This document shows positions 35,067 through 37,593 of a stretch of 37,593 bases of DNA, in pieces (position 1 is the stretch's first letter; every line of letters starts with the position of its first letter). Both the position numbers and the translations under genes were made by a program. This DNA comes from Conidiobolus incongruus B7586 (lineage: Eukaryota; Entomophthoromycota; Entomophthoromycetes; Entomophthorales; Conidiobolaceae). The stretch is from NCBI GenBank assembly GCA_000697335.1, contig JNEM01016787.1, positions 1 to 37,593 on the forward strand. Direction: 5' to 3'. The notes below the pieces were generated by a model. The model saw only the letters and a list, made by a program, of their open reading frames with translations, searched no databases and was not told the origin of the DNA.

Positions 35067-35074
35067 TATTTATA
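35067..35074 (-). promoter_or_regulatory. TATA box of the Tyr-Pro repeat gene
   Basis: TATAAATA followed by CC on the minus strand, 77 nt before the ATG at 34997. The context TATAAATACC is the same as at the CRH gene. Confidence 0.7.
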
Positions 35075-37593
35075 GTATTTTACATATTTACATTATATTG
35101 ACATATAATTACAGGTTGTAAATTAAATCTATTTGAATTTAATTGATCTCCTTTTCAACAAACTCCATTATTAAATCTAAATTTAAATTTACACCATAGA
35201 AATTTTTAAATTGTTTTGATTTTAATGTACTCCTTCTCCATATGAAGGTATCCATCATTGTGGAAGGATATTGTTAAATATTCTAGGTTTTATATTTTTG
35301 TATAATCGGTGGCATTGTTTTGAATTTTATAATTTAGACATTATTTCAATTATTTTAATACTAATTTAATATTATATTACTAATAAAATAGTATTGAATT
35401 ATTTACTTAATATGAAAGAATATACATTTTTATCTACATCAATTATTTAACATATATTGACAGCGTATACTATAATTTCAGTATTAATTCAGCAATTACT
35501 ATATTTAGATTTTAAATCTCAATGTATATTTAATCAAGTCCAACATAATAGAACATTATTTTAGAGGTGCTAGCTTTTATAACTGTCATATATATCAATA
35601 ATTAATGTTGAAAAAAATATAATAATTCACAATGTACTATATTCATATATATATATATATATAATCTTATTGTATTGATAATATACTTTTATTTTCTTTG
35701 ATATGAATTAAATTAATGAAAAAATAATTTAAGCAATATTAAAATAGAAAACAATTTGAAAAAAAAATGATCAAAAGTATTTGGTTTTATTTAATTATGA
35801 TTTCAAAAAATATTGAATATTAATTAAATATATAAAAACTATCACTAAAGTTTTAACATAATGATATATCTTCCCCTAATACAAAAATTGTATTTTCGGA
35901 ATCGTGCAAGTCAATTCAACAAAAATTATTTAATCATATCCTTTATAGAGAAACACTCCGACAATTTATCAAAGATTAATGTTCAATCTATTATTATAAT
36001 TTATATGAATTTTGTTAAACCAATGCCTCAGCTAGTTTTTTATTGATCCTATATGTTGTAATAGCTTTATCTTAATAATTTTTTTGCGGGAGATCTCATT
36101 CATTTCATTTTAATACAGATTTAATAATGAATAAATTTATAATATGATACCATTTTATATACTAATAAAAAATTACTAGTATTTTAAAATAATACTGAAA
36201 TTATTTATACATTTCGGTTCAAAATTTGAATAATATGAGCAACACTAAGCAAAAATTTGGGCTTAAATTAGGTTTTATTTTTAATTTTGCATAAAATTGA
36301 ATCAATTGAGAAATTATGGTAAATTATATTGAAAAGCTTTGAATGAAGCAATTTACAACTATACATTAAGTTATATAGTTTTGATAAAATATTAATATTC
36401 AAATATCATATATTCTATTGATGATTTTATAATAGTTACTATAAAACCCAATAATTTGATTATTCTGTTTGATTCAATTAAAATCAATCAACAAATCAAA
36501 ATTTGACTTTGGTTCAATTTTAAGTTAAAACACATCTATCAACACAAAAATTGATCTTCAATTAATATTTTTATAATCAAGTTCATAGCACTGGTTGGGT
36601 TGTATAAAATTAAATTATTGTTAACCCTTATACAGCTATCAAGTAGATAAATCCTTATCAAATTTTCAAATCTCTCTATGTAATCTTTAAACAATTATCA
36701 TCAAGCAATTAAGTACTATTTCTCACTACGATAAACACGTTAGCATAAAATAAAAAACAATCACTTTCCTATTATGCACTTAAAACAATTAATTTCTAAT
36801 TTTTGAACTTATTTATCACTTCCATTTCACTATTCATATGTGATTATTGAGAAATAGAGAAATAATTCCATGATCAAAATTATACTCTAGATTATATTAC
36901 ATCTAAATCTACTCTTTAATACCCTTGGCATGAAGCCCAAAAGTTATCAGCAGTAAATATAGCCTTGTCCTAAAACTCATGATATATAAAATCATTAATC
37001 AATTTGAAATAAAATCTCAGGTAAATAAAATTTTAATACTTTGGTATTAATTATATTAATACCTTTTCTATACCCTTTAAATTGATATTCTACATAATTT
37101 TATTCTTTTAAAGAATACAAATAGATCAATAATTAAAAATATTATCTTAATTATTTAAATATCAAATTATAGCTATATAAATATAATAAAATATAATAAT
37201 GAATGTTAAAATAAACAAATAATATATCAATAACTTCATAATATAATAATTTAAATCTTAGAGCAAAATGAGAAATAAAGTCAAGATAAATATAGATAAA
37301 AATTTATTTATTAATATAATTTTTAAAAAAAGAATTTATTCATATTAATTTGGAATTTCAAAAATTGATATATTGATTGTATATTAAGCAAAAATATCAA
37401 TAATTATTATAATATATAAAATATTAGTTTTTTTTCTACTGTATTTTTATATATTCTTATATAGATTTGAATTTTATTTTATAGGTTTAATCCTGAATTT
37501 ATATAAAAATTATTTATTAGCATAGAATTAAATAATAATATAATTATAAAATTAAAATTCGATAAAGATACTGATATATAATTTATAAAATTA
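35075..37593. other. gene-free AT-rich end of the window
   Basis: The first 200 bases hold the probable upstream control region of the Tyr-Pro gene, with AATGTACTCCT at 35224-35234. A (TA) run lies near 35646-35662. A 61-codon frame at 35861-36046 looks like chance. A minus-strand 23-codon frame at 36909-36980 begins like a signal peptide and is noted in the findings. No other features are seen. Confidence 0.5.

Noticed and set aside
35861-36046. 61-codon plus-strand frame
   Set aside because: No motif, signal or promoter; expected by chance in this composition.
1-37593. tRNA or rRNA genes and CRISPR arrays
   Set aside because: I found no convincing paired A-box/B-box with cloverleaf potential, no rRNA-like blocks and no spaced direct repeats on either strand.

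Overview
The window looks like nuclear DNA of a very AT-rich fungus. The intact genes are fungal: a chitin-binding CRH cell-wall transglycosylase, a secreted dipeptidyl-peptidase V, a fungal DUF2015 protein and fimbrin. They are interrupted by very short introns (38-56 bp, GTAAGT/GTAATT...TAG or CAG). Exons are moderately GC-containing while everything between them is extremely AT-rich, so genes stand out as compositional islands. A zygomycete-type early-diverging lineage (for example Entomophthoromycotina/Conidiobolus-like) would fit; this is inference only.

Layout. 1-2380: AT-rich DNA with an embedded 19-bp match to the Tn5/Nextera mosaic end (916-934), probably a library artefact. 2462-3625 (+): GPI-anchored CRH2/UTR2-type enzyme. 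3626-6263: gene-free, with a GC-richer island at about 4040-4445 that may be a decayed DNA transposon. 6264-8681 (+): seven-exon peroxisomal ABCD half-transporter (700 aa). 9218-9736 (-): two-exon DUF2015 protein (154 aa). 9929-10261: probable solo LTR. 11429-17139: a heavily decayed Ty3/gypsy chromovirus with both LTRs and a perfect 5-bp target duplication. 18160-20263 (-): four-exon fimbrin (651 aa). 22564-22851 (+): small two-helix membrane protein of unknown function. 24162-26180 (-): secreted dipeptidyl-peptidase V (672 aa). 29724-33580 (+): adjacent remnants of two housekeeping genes, COG6 (Golgi tethering) and LCMT1/PPM1 (PP2A methyltransferase), both with stops and frameshifts. 33567-33821 and 34668-34997 (-): two divergent paralogues of a small secreted-type family, one ending in a Tyr-Pro repeat. 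35075-37593: gene-free.

The genes do not form a pathway. The CRH enzyme and the peptidase act outside the cell, fimbrin bundles actin, and the ABCD protein imports fatty acyl-CoA into peroxisomes. Four genes (CRH, fimbrin, DppV and the longer small secreted gene) share TATAAATA 75-81 nt before the ATG, which looks like a standard core promoter here. The two LTRs of the chromovirus differ by about 10%, almost entirely by transitions. Several stops in the two pseudogenes are also of the transition type (Gln to TAA/TAG, Trp to TGA). A C-to-T mutational process acting on repeats and duplicated DNA would explain both.

The most interesting points are the two-gene pseudogene block, the small secreted paralogue pair with its repeat tail, the transition-only decay of the chromovirus, the shared core promoter, and the adapter sequence, which casts doubt on contiguity at its position.
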